The notes beneath the pieces are model-generated. The model was not told the DNA's origin. It saw nothing but the letters and a program-made list of their open reading frames with translations, and ran no database searches. The position numbers were made by a program, and so were the translations under genes. Below, one piece after another: positions 26,425 through 35,962 of a stretch of 64,000 nucleotides of DNA; position 1 is the stretch's first letter; every line of letters begins with the position of its first letter. Origin of the DNA: Ructibacterium gallinarum (GTDB lineage Bacteria; Bacillota; Clostridia; Monoglobales; Monoglobaceae); NCBI RefSeq assembly GCF_014982785.1, contig NZ_JADCKB010000005.1:61062-125061 (forward strand), read 5' to 3'.

Positions 26425-27591
26425 ATGCAAGAAGCCATAGAAACAATTTTTCGGGACAATCTTTTAAAAGGCATTATCAGTAACCCCAAGGGGAATGCCA
26501 AATACCGCCAGATTCGTTTTCGTCGGCTTGATACCCAGTATCAAATCGAAAAGCGAACGGAAAAACAAGCCTTTCACAGCTTCTGTGCACCTTCTGATCT
26601 TCCTGCAAAGGTATGCCAGCTTCTTACGTCTGAATACCGTCAGTTAGATGCCTGGAGCCTAGACTACCAATACACATTAAAAATTTCCAAAAAAGGAAAA
26701 GCAGGGCTTTCGAAACACAAAAACTCCACCGCACTTTCGGCAGAAAAACTGCAAAAACACAATCGAGAAAAGCAGTACATCCTTAAGGAAAACACCATAA
26801 TTCCCCCTTTGGTTGATTTGGGCGTCTTTACCCATGACGGTAAAATCGTTCGCAGTATGTATGACAAATTCCGGCAAATTAATCGGTTTACTGAACTGAT
26901 CCGCGATGGCATTGACGAATTACAAAAAGACCGGATACGTATTTTGGATTTTGGTTGCGGCAAATCTTACCTGACCTTTATCCTATACTATTATCTGACC
27001 GAACTTCGGGGAATACAGGCAGAAATCACCGGTCTGGATTTAAAAGCCGAAGTAATGGAAAAATGTAACCGTTTGGCCAAACACTATGGTTATGAACACC
27101 TTCACTTTCAAACTGGGGATATTAACGGTTTTCACTGCACAGAGCTTCCGGATATGGTTATCAGCCTGCACGCCTGCGATACGGCCACAGATTACGCTCT
27201 TTTTAATGCAATACAGTGGAACTGCAAACTCATCTACTCGGTTCCCTGCTGTCAGCATGAGTTAAATCATCAAATACAAAAAAGCAGTTTACCGCTTCTA
27301 AGCCGCTACGGCTTGCTCAAGGAACGTTTTTCTGCACTGTCCACCGACGCCATCCGCGCTGCTTTATTAGAAGCCTGCGGCTATCAAGTACAAATACTGG
27401 AATTTGTAGATATGGAGCATTCACCCAAAAACCTGCTTATCCGGGCAGTCAAAAAAAATATCTCATTAGAAAAACGTTTTGCTGCCTTTAAGGAAGCCAA
27501 AGAATTGATGGATGCATTTTCCTTCCGGCCAACTTTTTTTACACTCCTCACAGATAGCGGCTGTCTTGACCAAATAAAAGGACAGGGGTAA
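26425..27591 (+). CDS. Class I SAM-dependent methyltransferase (Methyltransf_32-like)
   Basis: The 388-residue protein has a poorly conserved basic N-terminal part (~1-130) and a Rossmann methyltransferase domain. SAM motif I is RILDFGCGKSYLTF (~172-185), the acidic residue after beta-2 is in ITGLDLKAE, and a PCCQHE segment (~272) matches the cysteine-containing motif of the PF13679-type group, some of which modify tRNA. The substrate is not evident. The N-terminal domain suggests nucleic-acid binding (SKKGKAGLSKHKNS, Lys/Ser-rich). AAGGAGATACCT precedes the start. It is monocistronic. Confidence 0.8.
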   Translation: MQEAIETIFRDNLLKGIISNPKGNAKYRQIRFRRLDTQYQIEKRTEKQAFHSFCAPSDLPAKVCQLLTSEYRQLDAWSLDYQYTLKISKKGKAGLSKHKNSTALSAEKLQKHNREKQYILKENTIIPPLVDLGVFTHDGKIVRSMYDKFRQINRFTELIRDGIDELQKDRIRILDFGCGKSYLTFILYYYLTELRGIQAEITGLDLKAEVMEKCNRLAKHYGYEHLHFQTGDINGFHCTELPDMVISLHACDTATDYALFNAIQWNCKLIYSVPCCQHELNHQIQKSSLPLLSRYGLLKERFSALSTDAIRAALLEACGYQVQILEFVDMEHSPKNLLIRAVKKNISLEKRFAAFKEAKELMDAFSFRPTFFTLLTDSGCLDQIKGQG

Positions 27592-27615
27592 TCATAAGAA
27601 TTTTTGGAATTTTCA

Positions 27616-27644
27616 TTGACAATTGCCCGTAAAATGAGTATACT
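27616..27644 (+). promoter_or_regulatory. Promoter of the cysteine-synthase-like gene
   Basis: Perfect TTGACA (27616-27621), 17-base spacer, TATACT (27639-27644); start codon 39 bases downstream. Confidence 0.7.
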
Positions 27645-27682
27645 AAAAAGAATGAGCATCATATCGGGAAAGGAGTTTTGCT

Positions 27683-28678
27683 ATGAGCCGATTAGAATCG
27701 ATCAGAGCTATGATTTCCAACACCCCGCTGCTGGAGATTGATCTGACTTACCGCGGGAAACCAATGAAAATCTACGCAAAAGCGGAATATTATAATTTAA
27801 CTGGAAGCATCAAAGACCGTGTCGCCTTTTATATTCTGAACAAAGCCGAAAAAAGTGGCCTGTTAAAACCGGGCGACATTATTGCCGAAGCCACCAGCGG
27901 CAATACCGGTATTGCCTTCTGCGCTGCCGGCACCTACCTAAAGCACAAGGTAATTATTTATATGCCGGACTGGATGAGCCAGGAACGCATTCGCCTGATG
28001 GAAAGCTTTGGCGCTGAGGTTCGGCTGGTATCCAAAGAAGAAGGGGGCTTTTTGGGTTCCATCGCCATGACTGAAGAACTGGCCAAACAAGGTGGGGTAT
28101 TTTTACCTGGGCAATTTTCCAATATCGAAAATATCAATGCACATATCGACGATACCGGTGCAGAAATTCTGCGTCAGCTTAGCGCTATCGGGAAACAGCC
28201 CGGCGGCGTAGTTGCAGGCGTTGGCACGGGCGGTACAATCATGGGACTTGCACGGGCATTCCGCGCCGCAAACCCCAAAACACTGGCATTTCCGTTAGAA
28301 CCTGCCAATTCCCCCACGCTATCCACCGGCTATAAAACCGGCAATCACAAAATTCAGGGGATTTCAGATGAGTTTATCCCCTCAATTGTGGATTTAAATG
28401 AACTCAATGATGTGGTTTCTGTAGATGATGTGGATTCTATCATTATGGCACAGCGTCTGAGCCGGGAACTGGGTATTGGTGTTGGCATTTCTTCCGGTGC
28501 CAACTTTATTGGCGCGGTGAGCAAAGCCGGCCTACTGCCGGAGGACAGCGTTATGGTAACCGTCTTTGCTGACGATAACAAAAAATATTTATCTACCGAT
28601 TATAACAAAACATGGGAACCAAAAGAAAATTATATTTCTTCTGAGATTGTTTTAAAAGGCTACCGGGCGTTCCGGTAA
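27683..28678 (+). CDS. PLP-dependent cysteine-synthase family protein
   Basis: The 331-residue fold-type II PLP enzyme has its Schiff-base Lys44 in LTGSIKDRVAFYIL, the TSGNTGIAFC loop (~73-82) and the phosphate cup [12 protein letters not shown] (~178). It is related to CysK and cystathionine beta-synthase catalytic cores but clearly differs from the cysK encoded 1.5 kb away: it has a longer C-terminus (~305-331) and a distinct N-terminus. It may use O-acetylserine, O-phosphoserine or another beta-substituted amino acid. It has its own promoter and terminator. Confidence 0.85.
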   Translation: MSRLESIRAMISNTPLLEIDLTYRGKPMKIYAKAEYYNLTGSIKDRVAFYILNKAEKSGLLKPGDIIAEATSGNTGIAFCAAGTYLKHKVIIYMPDWMSQERIRLMESFGAEVRLVSKEEGGFLGSIAMTEELAKQGGVFLPGQFSNIENINAHIDDTGAEILRQLSAIGKQPGGVVAGVGTGGTIMGLARAFRAANPKTLAFPLEPANSPTLSTGYKTGNHKIQGISDEFIPSIVDLNELNDVVSVDDVDSIIMAQRLSRELGIGVGISSGANFIGAVSKAGLLPEDSVMVTVFADDNKKYLSTDYNKTWEPKENYISSEIVLKGYRAFR

Positions 28679-28685
28679 ATATTTA

Positions 28686-28720
28686 GAGCTATGCACATTA
28701 TTGCGCATAGCTCGTTTTTT
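28686..28720 (+). terminator. Terminator after the cysteine-synthase-like gene
   Basis: 9-bp stem GAGCTATGC / GCATAGCTC followed by GTTTTTT. Confidence 0.75.
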
Positions 28721-28840
28721 ATATTTCTTTCTTGAAAAAATGCAAACAACATCAAAAAAACGCGTATTCTCTGAAAGAAGAAATTGAATATTTTACAAAA
28801 TTTAGCAGTAGAATTTGTGCATATTTTTTTTGAGAAAAAA

Positions 28841-28869
28841 TGGACAATATAAAGGATATATGATAAAAT
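28841..28869 (+). promoter_or_regulatory. Candidate promoter of the glycogen operon
   Basis: TGGACA (28841-28846), 17-base spacer, TAAAAT (28864-28869), about 90 bases before the glgB start. The A/T-rich leader shows no clear regulatory fold. Confidence 0.45.
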
Positions 28870-28958
28870 AAACTTGTCTATATTAGATAAAATGCAGCGT
28901 AACTGTGGGAAAAATTTTGATATTTTACACAGAAATGCAGGCAGGAGGGGTACAGAAG

Positions 28959-30953
28959 ATGAAAAACCGGAGAAACACACCAAAGCCCTATCAAACCTAT
29001 ATTGACGAACCGCCTATGTATTTATTTAATCAAGGCGTAAATTATGAAAGTTACCGTATGCTGGGTGCCCACAAAATGCAATCTTCTGATGGAGAAAATG
29101 GATATTTGTTTGCCGTATGGGCGCCTAACGCTAAATCCGTATCTGTAGTCTGTGACGGCAATGGCTGGGACAGAAATTTGGGACGGATGCATAAACACAA
29201 CGCTTCTGGAATCTGGGAACGATTCCTTCCCGGTATTACCGAAGGCCAAAATTATAAATTCAGTATTGAAACACACCGCGGCGACCTTTTAATGAAAGCA
29301 GATCCTTTCGCGTTTTATTCTGAGGTTCGCCCCGCCAACGCCTCTGTTACAACCGATCTTTCCTATACCTGGAAAGATCAGACATGGATGGATGCGCGTA
29401 TTCATACCCCACTGTACGACAAGCCCGTCAATATTTATGAAATGCATTTTGGCTCTTTTAAAACCCGTGATGACGGCAGTTTTTACAGCTATACAGAAAT
29501 GATTGATATTCTAATCCCTTATTTGAAAAAAATGGGATATACCCATGTAGAACTGATGCCCATATGCGAATATCCTTTTGATGGTTCCTGGGGCTACCAG
29601 GTAACCGGATATTACTCTGCAAACAGCCGTTATGGCAAACCAACGGAATTAAAGGCATTGATTGACGCGCTTCATCAAAACGGGATTGGCGTTATTATGG
29701 ATTGGGTTCCGGCGCATTTCCCCCGGGACGCTTATGGACTGGCACAGTTTGACGGTACTGCTTTGTTTGAACATCCTGACAGCCGGCGCGGTGAACACAA
29801 AGAATGGGGCACACTGGTCTTTGACTGGACCAAAACGGAGATTTTCTCTTTTTTAATTTCTAACGCACTGTTTTGGCTCGGCGAATATCATATGGATGGT
29901 CTCAGAGTCGATGCCGTATCCAGCATGCTTTATCTTGATTACAATCGACGTGATGGGGAATGGCTGCCAAACCGTTACGGCGGAAAAGAAAACCTGGAAG
30001 CCATTGATTTTCTTCAAAAACTGAACACCGCTGTTTTTGAGCGGTTCCCTAATGTTATGATGATAGCAGAAGAATCTACCGCATGGGGCGGGGTGACGAA
30101 ACCGGTACATGAAGGCGGCTTGGGTTTTAATTTTAAATGGAATATGGGCTGGATGCATGACGTTTTAGATTATATGCAGTGCGACCCTCTTTTCCGGAAG
30201 GGAAATCATAACAAGCTGACATTTCCCATGATGTACGCATTTGCCGAAAACTATATTCTGGCGCTTTCCCATGATGAAGTTGTACACGGCAAACGTTCTC
30301 TGATTGATAAAATGTGGGGCACTTACGAAGAAAAATTTGCAGAGTTAAAGCTGCTATATTCTTTCATGTACGCCCATCCCGGGAAAAAACTGCTTTTTAT
30401 GGGTGGAGAATTCGGACAATTTGTGGAATGGCGCTTTGCTGGGCAGCTTGACTGGATGCTGGATCAATATGAATCTCACGCAAAGCTTCATAAATTCTGT
30501 GCGAATTTAAACCATTTTTACCGCTCACATCCGTGTCTATTCGAAATCGAACGTGAAACCGGAGATTGGAAAGGCTTCCGTTGGCTCAATGCAGAAGATC
30601 GGGACAATAGTGTCCTCTCCTTTATCCGCAGCAACGCAGATGAAACAGAAAAAATTGCGGTTATTTTAAATTTTACTCCGGTGGAACGGGTAAAATACAA
30701 AGTAGGGGTTCCAGAATACGGTGAATATGAAGTGGTTCTCAATACCAATGCAAAAAGCTATGGCGGGGATGGGAAAGGCACGCGCCGGGTCAAAGCGCGC
30801 ACCAAGCCATTAAATGGCTATCCTTACTCCATTGAACTGACACTGCCGCCTTTGACAGCATATTATCTGCATCTAACCAAACTCCCGGTTCCTGCAGCGA
30901 AAAAAAACACCGCTCGGGGGAAAAAAACCTCCAGTACAAACAGCAATAAATAG
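28959..30953 (+). CDS. glgB: 1,4-alpha-glucan branching enzyme
   Basis: The 664-residue enzyme introduces alpha-1,6 branches into glycogen. An N-terminal CBM48 (~25-135) precedes a GH13 barrel: MDWVPAHFP (region I), catalytic nucleophile Asp318 in DGLRVDAV, acid/base Glu371 in MIAEEST, and ALSHDEV (region IV). The C-terminal all-beta domain ends in a Lys/Ser-rich tail. ATG 28959 follows AGGAGGGG; an upstream GTG at 28905 lacks a ribosome binding site. It is the first gene of the operon glgB-glgC-glgD-glgA. Confidence 0.96.
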   Translation: MKNRRNTPKPYQTYIDEPPMYLFNQGVNYESYRMLGAHKMQSSDGENGYLFAVWAPNAKSVSVVCDGNGWDRNLGRMHKHNASGIWERFLPGITEGQNYKFSIETHRGDLLMKADPFAFYSEVRPANASVTTDLSYTWKDQTWMDARIHTPLYDKPVNIYEMHFGSFKTRDDGSFYSYTEMIDILIPYLKKMGYTHVELMPICEYPFDGSWGYQVTGYYSANSRYGKPTELKALIDALHQNGIGVIMDWVPAHFPRDAYGLAQFDGTALFEHPDSRRGEHKEWGTLVFDWTKTEIFSFLISNALFWLGEYHMDGLRVDAVSSMLYLDYNRRDGEWLPNRYGGKENLEAIDFLQKLNTAVFERFPNVMMIAEESTAWGGVTKPVHEGGLGFNFKWNMGWMHDVLDYMQCDPLFRKGNHNKLTFPMMYAFAENYILALSHDEVVHGKRSLIDKMWGTYEEKFAELKLLYSFMYAHPGKKLLFMGGEFGQFVEWRFAGQLDWMLDQYESHAKLHKFCANLNHFYRSHPCLFEIERETGDWKGFRWLNAEDRDNSVLSFIRSNADETEKIAVILNFTPVERVKYKVGVPEYGEYEVVLNTNAKSYGGDGKGTRRVKARTKPLNGYPYSIELTLPPLTAYYLHLTKLPVPAAKKNTARGKKTSSTNSNK

Positions 30954-31073
30954 TGAATAGATAGACAACCAAAGGCGTACTGCATACAAAATGCACCGCC
31001 AGTGCGTGCATCCGGCTCACGATGCCCGCGCCAATGACATAGCTTGTGAGCGGAAAGGCAAATGGTGATTGAT

Positions 31074-32297
31074 ATGAAATCAAAAGAATGTGTAGCCATG
31101 ATCCTGGCAGGGGGACAGGGAAGCCGTCTGGGGATCCTTACCAAACAGGTAGCCAAGCCGGCTGTTCCTTTCGGCGGGAAATACAGAATCATTGATTTTC
31201 CTCTAAGCAACTGCACGCATTCCGGTATTGATACAGTAGGTGTTCTGACCCAATACCAGCCGCTGGAACTGAACACTTATATTGCCAGCGGGCAATCCTG
31301 GGATCTGGATCGTTCCAACGGCGGAATTTATGTCCTGCCGCCCTATACCTCTGCAGACAAAGGGGAATGGTATAAAGGGACAGCAAACGCAATCTATCAA
31401 AATTTAAGCTTTATTGCCCAATTTCATCCAAAGTATGTCGTCATACTTTCCGGCGACCATATTTATAAAATGGACTATAATAAAATGGTGAGACAACACA
31501 AAAAAGCCAATGCAGATGCTACTATTGCAGTGATTGAAGTTCCTTGGGATGAAGCTTCCAGGTTTGGAATTATGAACACGGACGAGGACATGAACATTAT
31601 TGAATTTGAAGAAAAGCCTGCAAATCCTAAAAATAACTTGGCCTCTATGGGAGTTTACTGCTTTAGTTGGGAAGTTTTGAAAAAATACCTTACCGAAGAT
31701 GAAAATAATCCGGAATCCTCCAATGATTTTGGGAAAAACATTATTCCTGCCATGCTAAAAGATGGCCTAAAAATGGTAGCACACCGTTTTGACGGCTATT
31801 GGAAAGACGTAGGTACCATTCAAAGCCTTTGGGAAGCCAACATGGAACTTTTGGATGATAACCCAGGCTGTAAATTGGATGATGACGACTGGCGGATTTA
31901 CAGCAAGAACCCAATTAAGCCCCCTCATTATGTTTCGCCTGACGCAAAACTGAAAAATTGCTATATTACAGAAGGTTGTGAAATTTACGGGGAAATAGAA
32001 CATTCCGTCATCTTTGAAGGTGTCACCATTGAAGAGGACGCGAAAATTGAAGATTCCATTATTATGCCTGGTGCCGTTATCCATAAAAACGCCTATGTTT
32101 ATAAAGCCATTGTCGGCACAGGAGCCGAAGTTGGCGAAGGCGCAGTGATTGGTTCCATGGAAAACACCGCCAACAACCAGTGGCATAACAGCAAAATATG
32201 CAGCGAGGATATTACCCTTCTTGGGCCAGATATTCAAATTGGTGATGGCGTCAAAATTGCCGTAAATTCTATGGTAACAGCCGATGTGCTGAATTAG
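31074..32297 (+). CDS. glgC: Glucose-1-phosphate adenylyltransferase, catalytic subunit
   Basis: The 407-residue enzyme makes ADP-glucose, the committed step of glycogen synthesis. The pyrophosphorylase motif [24 protein letters not shown] is complete (AGGQGSRLG at ~11-19, [12 protein letters not shown] ~26-37), as are the glucose-phosphate contacts EEKPANP and the left-handed beta-helix C-terminus (~290-400). The start is ATG 31074, giving the usual [14 protein letters not shown] 31062 is an in-frame alternative. About 120 bases separate it from glgB. Confidence 0.96.
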   Translation: MKSKECVAMILAGGQGSRLGILTKQVAKPAVPFGGKYRIIDFPLSNCTHSGIDTVGVLTQYQPLELNTYIASGQSWDLDRSNGGIYVLPPYTSADKGEWYKGTANAIYQNLSFIAQFHPKYVVILSGDHIYKMDYNKMVRQHKKANADATIAVIEVPWDEASRFGIMNTDEDMNIIEFEEKPANPKNNLASMGVYCFSWEVLKKYLTEDENNPESSNDFGKNIIPAMLKDGLKMVAHRFDGYWKDVGTIQSLWEANMELLDDNPGCKLDDDDWRIYSKNPIKPPHYVSPDAKLKNCYITEGCEIYGEIEHSVIFEGVTIEEDAKIEDSIIMPGAVIHKNAYVYKAIVGTGAEVGEGAVIGSMENTANNQWHNSKICSEDITLLGPDIQIGDGVKIAVNSMVTADVLN

Positions 32298-32327
32298 TTA
32301 AGGATTTTAGAAAGAGGTGTATGCACG

Positions 32328-33461
32328 ATGAAAAACGATATGCTTGGTCTGATTTTTGCAGAAAATCCGGAAGCAGGCATGGGCGAGCTGACCAGCCGCC
32401 GTGCTCTTGCTGCCGTACCTTTCGGCGGGCGTTACCGTATTATTGATTTTATTCTTTCCAGTATGGTCAACTCGGCAATTATTAACGTGGGAATTACCAC
32501 TCCATATAACTATCAATCATTAACTGACCATTTAGGAACAGGAAAAGATTGGGATATGGATCGAAAAAACAACGGATTGTTTATTCTTCCTCCCAAGGAC
32601 TCAGGAGAACAACTCTCTGGTGAACCCTCCGGCGGGATTGACATTATTTACGGCGTCAACCATTATTTGAGCAAAAGCCGTCAGGAATATGCTGTAGTGG
32701 CAGACTGCAATACTATTTGCAACATGGATTTTTCAGAGGTACTGAAATTTCATATTGAACATCAAGCAGATATTACGCTGATCTATCACAAAATTGCTTC
32801 TATGCCGTCCCATGCATTAAAACGACAAATTCTTCTTGATGTAGATGACGAAGACCGGGTACAGGATATGCATGTATACCCAGCCAAACAAAAAACCAAT
32901 GATTCCTATATGCACATGTTTGTTATAAGGAAGGATATGCTGATGGATCTTGTCGACGATGCCGTTGCACACGGAAAACATTCTATTTCTAAAGATATTT
33001 TTCTTTGGAATATCCATCGACTTAAAATATGTGCATACGAATATACCGGATGTCAGCTCAAAATCGATGACGTAAAATCTTTTTTTGATGCTAATCTAAA
33101 GCTTTTGACCCGTTCCGTTCGGGAAGAATTATTTGGTCTTAAAACAGATATGCCGATCTATACCAAAGTAAAGGATACCGTTCCCACAAAATACGGAAAA
33201 AACGCCGAAGTATCCAATTCCATTATTGCAGACGGCTGTGTCATTGAAGGCACCGTGAAAAACTGTATATTATTCCGCGGCGTTCATATCGGACGCGGCG
33301 CCTCTGTAGAAAATTGTATTATTATGCAAAATTCTGAAATACTTGAAAACTGCATGATGGCGAATGTTATTTTTGACAAGGAAGTGGTCCTACGAAGCGG
33401 CAAAAAACTGATTGGACAAGATACGTATCCCATGGTCATAGGGAAAGGAACTGTCATTTAA
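32328..33461 (+). CDS. glgD: GlgD, regulatory subunit of glucose-1-phosphate adenylyltransferase
   Basis: The 377-residue paralogue of GlgC lacks the pyrophosphorylase loop: where GlgC has GGQGSRL, GlgD has ENPEAGMGELTSRRALAAVPFGG (written in parts: ENPEAGMGEL, then AAVPFGGRYR). The nucleotidyltransferase fold and C-terminal beta-helix are otherwise kept. By family knowledge GlgD is a non-catalytic partner that modulates GlgC in Firmicutes. It begins 30 bases after glgC, with GAGGTG upstream. Confidence 0.94.
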   Translation: MKNDMLGLIFAENPEAGMGELTSRRALAAVPFGGRYRIIDFILSSMVNSAIINVGITTPYNYQSLTDHLGTGKDWDMDRKNNGLFILPPKDSGEQLSGEPSGGIDIIYGVNHYLSKSRQEYAVVADCNTICNMDFSEVLKFHIEHQADITLIYHKIASMPSHALKRQILLDVDDEDRVQDMHVYPAKQKTNDSYMHMFVIRKDMLMDLVDDAVAHGKHSISKDIFLWNIHRLKICAYEYTGCQLKIDDVKSFFDANLKLLTRSVREELFGLKTDMPIYTKVKDTVPTKYGKNAEVSNSIIADGCVIEGTVKNCILFRGVHIGRGASVENCIIMQNSEILENCMMANVIFDKEVVLRSGKKLIGQDTYPMVIGKGTVI

Positions 33462-33568
33462 TCGTTTCATTCACTCTATACCAGCAGCTTTTGAAATTAG
33501 AAGCTACTGCTTAAACCGCTGCAGAATTTCTTCTCAGCGTTATCATCTATAGGAAAGGTGTGATCATT

Positions 33569-35002
33569 ATGCGTAAAATTTTAATGTGTTCTTCCGAAGT
33601 TAGCCCCTTTGCCAAAACCGGTGGTCTGGGCGATGTTGTCGGTGCGCTTCCGCAGGCGCTTTCCAAACTAGGCCATGATGTCCGCGTCATTTTGCCCAAA
33701 TACGGCTGCATCCCAGAAGAATACCGTCAGCAGATGGAATTTCAATTTTTCATCTATGTCCCGCTGGGCTGGCGCAGAAAATACTGCGGGGTATTTGAAT
33801 TGAAAAAGGATGGTGTCACCTACTATTTTATTGACAACGAATACTATTTTGGGGATCCTTATTTGTATAAATGGAACGACTTGGAAAGATTTGCTTTTTT
33901 TGATAAGGCCTGCCTGGAAATTTTACGCCATTTGGACTTTAAACCGGACATTCTGCATTGCCATGACTGGCAAACCGGTATGATTCCTGTTCTGCTTAAC
34001 GCTTATTTTGTCCGCGACAGCTTTTATCAAGGAATCAAAACGGTTTTTACCATTCATAATCTTAGATATCAGGGAATTTATTCCATGGATATTGTAGCAG
34101 ATTTCTTCTCACTGGATCAATCTTTCTTTACGGAGGATAAACTGGAGTTTCACGGCTGTGCCAATTTACTCAAAGGCGGTATTGTATATTCCGATTATGT
34201 AACCACAGTCAGTCCCACCTATGCCGAAGAAATTAAAACACCCCTTGGCGGTGAAAAACTGGACGGCCTGCTTTTTGCCCGTTCTCAATCTTTGTTTGGC
34301 ATAATCAACGGTATTGATTATAATGAATATAATCCAAAAACTGATTCACATATTTACGAGAATTATGATCTGCGCAACTTGTTCAGCAAAAAAAAGCTGA
34401 ATAAAATAAAACTTCAGGAACATCTTGGGCTTCCCATAGACGGCGAAAAAGCCATGATTGGTATTGTTTCAAGGCTGGTAGACCAAAAAGGCTTTGATAT
34501 CATTGCAGAAGCCATGGGTGAGTTAATGAGTATGGATATTCAGCTTGTTGTTCTGGGAACCGGCGAAGCAAGATATGAAGAAATGTTCCGGCAAAACGCT
34601 TGGTATCATCCCGAAAAACTGTCTGCAAACATTATGTTCAGCAACGATCTGGCACATAAAATCTATGCTGCAGCCGACCTGTTCCTCATGCCGTCCATGT
34701 TTGAACCCTGCGGCTTAAGCCAGATGATTGCCATGGCTTATGGTACAGTTCCCGTCGTACGGGAAACCGGCGGATTGAAAGACAGTGTACAGCCATTTAA
34801 TGAATTTACCGGAGAAGGAAATGGATTCAGTTTTTATCCTTACAGCGCACACGATATGATGTTTACTCTGAGGATGGCTCTTAATTTCTTTGCAGATAAA
34901 AATATTTGGAATCCGCTTATGAAACGAGCCATGAAAACAGACTTCTCCTGGGAATCCTCCGCTAAACAATACAGTGCTATGTATGATTCCTTGCTTGGAT
35001 AA
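33569..35002 (+). CDS. glgA: Glycogen synthase (ADP-glucose), GT5
   Basis: The 477-residue GT-B enzyme elongates alpha-1,4-glucan from ADP-glucose. The N-terminus MRKILMCSSEVSPFAKTGGLGDV contains the KTGGL substrate motif (~16-20), and the C-terminal lobe has EPCGLSQMIAMAYGT (~374-388) with the catalytic Glu. ATG 33569 follows AAAGGTG. It is last in the glg operon and is followed by a strong hairpin. Glycogen phosphorylase and debranching genes are absent from the window. Confidence 0.96.
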   Translation: MRKILMCSSEVSPFAKTGGLGDVVGALPQALSKLGHDVRVILPKYGCIPEEYRQQMEFQFFIYVPLGWRRKYCGVFELKKDGVTYYFIDNEYYFGDPYLYKWNDLERFAFFDKACLEILRHLDFKPDILHCHDWQTGMIPVLLNAYFVRDSFYQGIKTVFTIHNLRYQGIYSMDIVADFFSLDQSFFTEDKLEFHGCANLLKGGIVYSDYVTTVSPTYAEEIKTPLGGEKLDGLLFARSQSLFGIINGIDYNEYNPKTDSHIYENYDLRNLFSKKKLNKIKLQEHLGLPIDGEKAMIGIVSRLVDQKGFDIIAEAMGELMSMDIQLVVLGTGEARYEEMFRQNAWYHPEKLSANIMFSNDLAHKIYAAADLFLMPSMFEPCGLSQMIAMAYGTVPVVRETGGLKDSVQPFNEFTGEGNGFSFYPYSAHDMMFTLRMALNFFADKNIWNPLMKRAMKTDFSWESSAKQYSAMYDSLLG

Positions 35003-35044
35003 TTGAATTATCCGGTGACTGCATCAAATCTAAAAAATGAAGAA

Positions 35045-35086
35045 AAAGTCATGACCATTGGTTAATTCATTGGTCATGACTTTGTT
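35045..35086. terminator. Terminator after glgA
   Basis: Perfect 13-bp stem AAAGTCATGACCA / TGGTCATGACTTT with a 13-base loop, then TTTGTTATTA; it ends the glycogen operon. Confidence 0.75.
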
Positions 35087-35090
35087 ATTA

Positions 35091-35432
35091 TCAAAAACGG
35101 ACAGGACATTCCTCGCAAGCTTTGACATCAGCCATAATATTTTCCCATGGCACCTCTGGTTCCAATAAATGTGTGGGGGCACGGAAAAATCCATACTCTC
35201 TGGCAATTTCACATTCTATACCTTTGACCAATAAAGTTAAGCGTTTGTAGATATAACTTGTTATAAGTTCTTATATCTAGGAGGAATCCCGTATTTTGTG
35301 TAAAAAAGCGATTTCCATCTTCGCGCCACACTCACACAACGATTCGATGCCGTTCATAAGCTTCGGTTCCAGCATAGTATAAAAACGTTTTGCCGGGTTC
35401 TGCAGATTAACAGAAGTACTTACTATAAGCAT
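35091..35432 (-). pseudogene. Unrecognised decayed reading frame
   Basis: On the minus strand a single frame runs from ATG 35432 to TAG 35277 (51 codons), and after a second stop continues open without a start codon to TGA 35091. The second part reads like real protein (GIECEIAREYGFFRAP, then KACEECPVRF with a CxxC pair). The two parts share a frame but are separated by TAG and TAA codons seven to nine bases apart, which looks like gene decay next to an IS remnant. I do not recognise the family. The two pieces may also be unrelated debris. Confidence 0.3.
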
Positions 35433-35569
35433 TTCTCCGCCATCCCTGCCCCGTGTAGAGGAGCATCAGCACATTGCTTCTTTGCTCCTCTACCATAAGC
35501 GGCTTGGCGCATATAAAACAGCTATTGCCCTGCAGCATAACTCAAACATTTACACTAGCAGTTCCAGCA

Positions 35570-35953
35570 ACATCACTAAGCCTCGTATAGGTCAGTGATG
35601 TTGCTAATATCAAGGCCGACGGAAAATGGTATTATCTTTGTATTGTAATGGATCTGTTTTCCAGAAAAGTTATCGCATGGCATATTTCTGCAAAACCGGA
35701 TGTAGAATTGGTTATTTCCACATTTAAAAAGGCTTATGGAAAAAGGTATGCCCCTTATGGACTTATGTTTCATTCCAACCGTAAAGCTCAATACACCGCT
35801 TTTGCCTTCCGGCAGCTTCTGGATGCCCTTGATGTTGTGCAATCTATTTCAACAAAAGGTTCTCTAATTGATCCATTCATTGCCCGTTTTTTTATCTATA
35901 TAACTACAACTTTGTCTGTCATAGCAGAATATAAATTGTTACTAGTCAACTAA
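35570..35953 (+). pseudogene. IS3-family transposase (OrfB) remnant
   Basis: The translation from about 35592 reads VSDVANIKADGKWYYLCIVMDLFSRKVIAWHIS (given in parts: the catalytic Asp context VSDV, then DGKWYYLC and DLFSRKVIAWHIS), a clear IS3/IS150-type integrase core. Decay is visible. A TAG stop precedes VSDV where Trp is usual, the second acidic site HSDRG has become HSNRK, and after QSISTKG the normal sequence with the third catalytic Glu is lost. No complete inverted repeats were found. It marks an old insertion between the glycogen operon and the glycan locus. Confidence 0.8.
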
Positions 35954-35962
35954 ACTCTTGCA

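Noticed and set aside
27000..28958. Possible riboswitch or T-box in the leaders of the cysteine synthase-like gene or glgB
   Set aside because: Leaders are short (about 30-90 bases after the promoters) and show no conserved T-box or S-box core or antiterminator pair.
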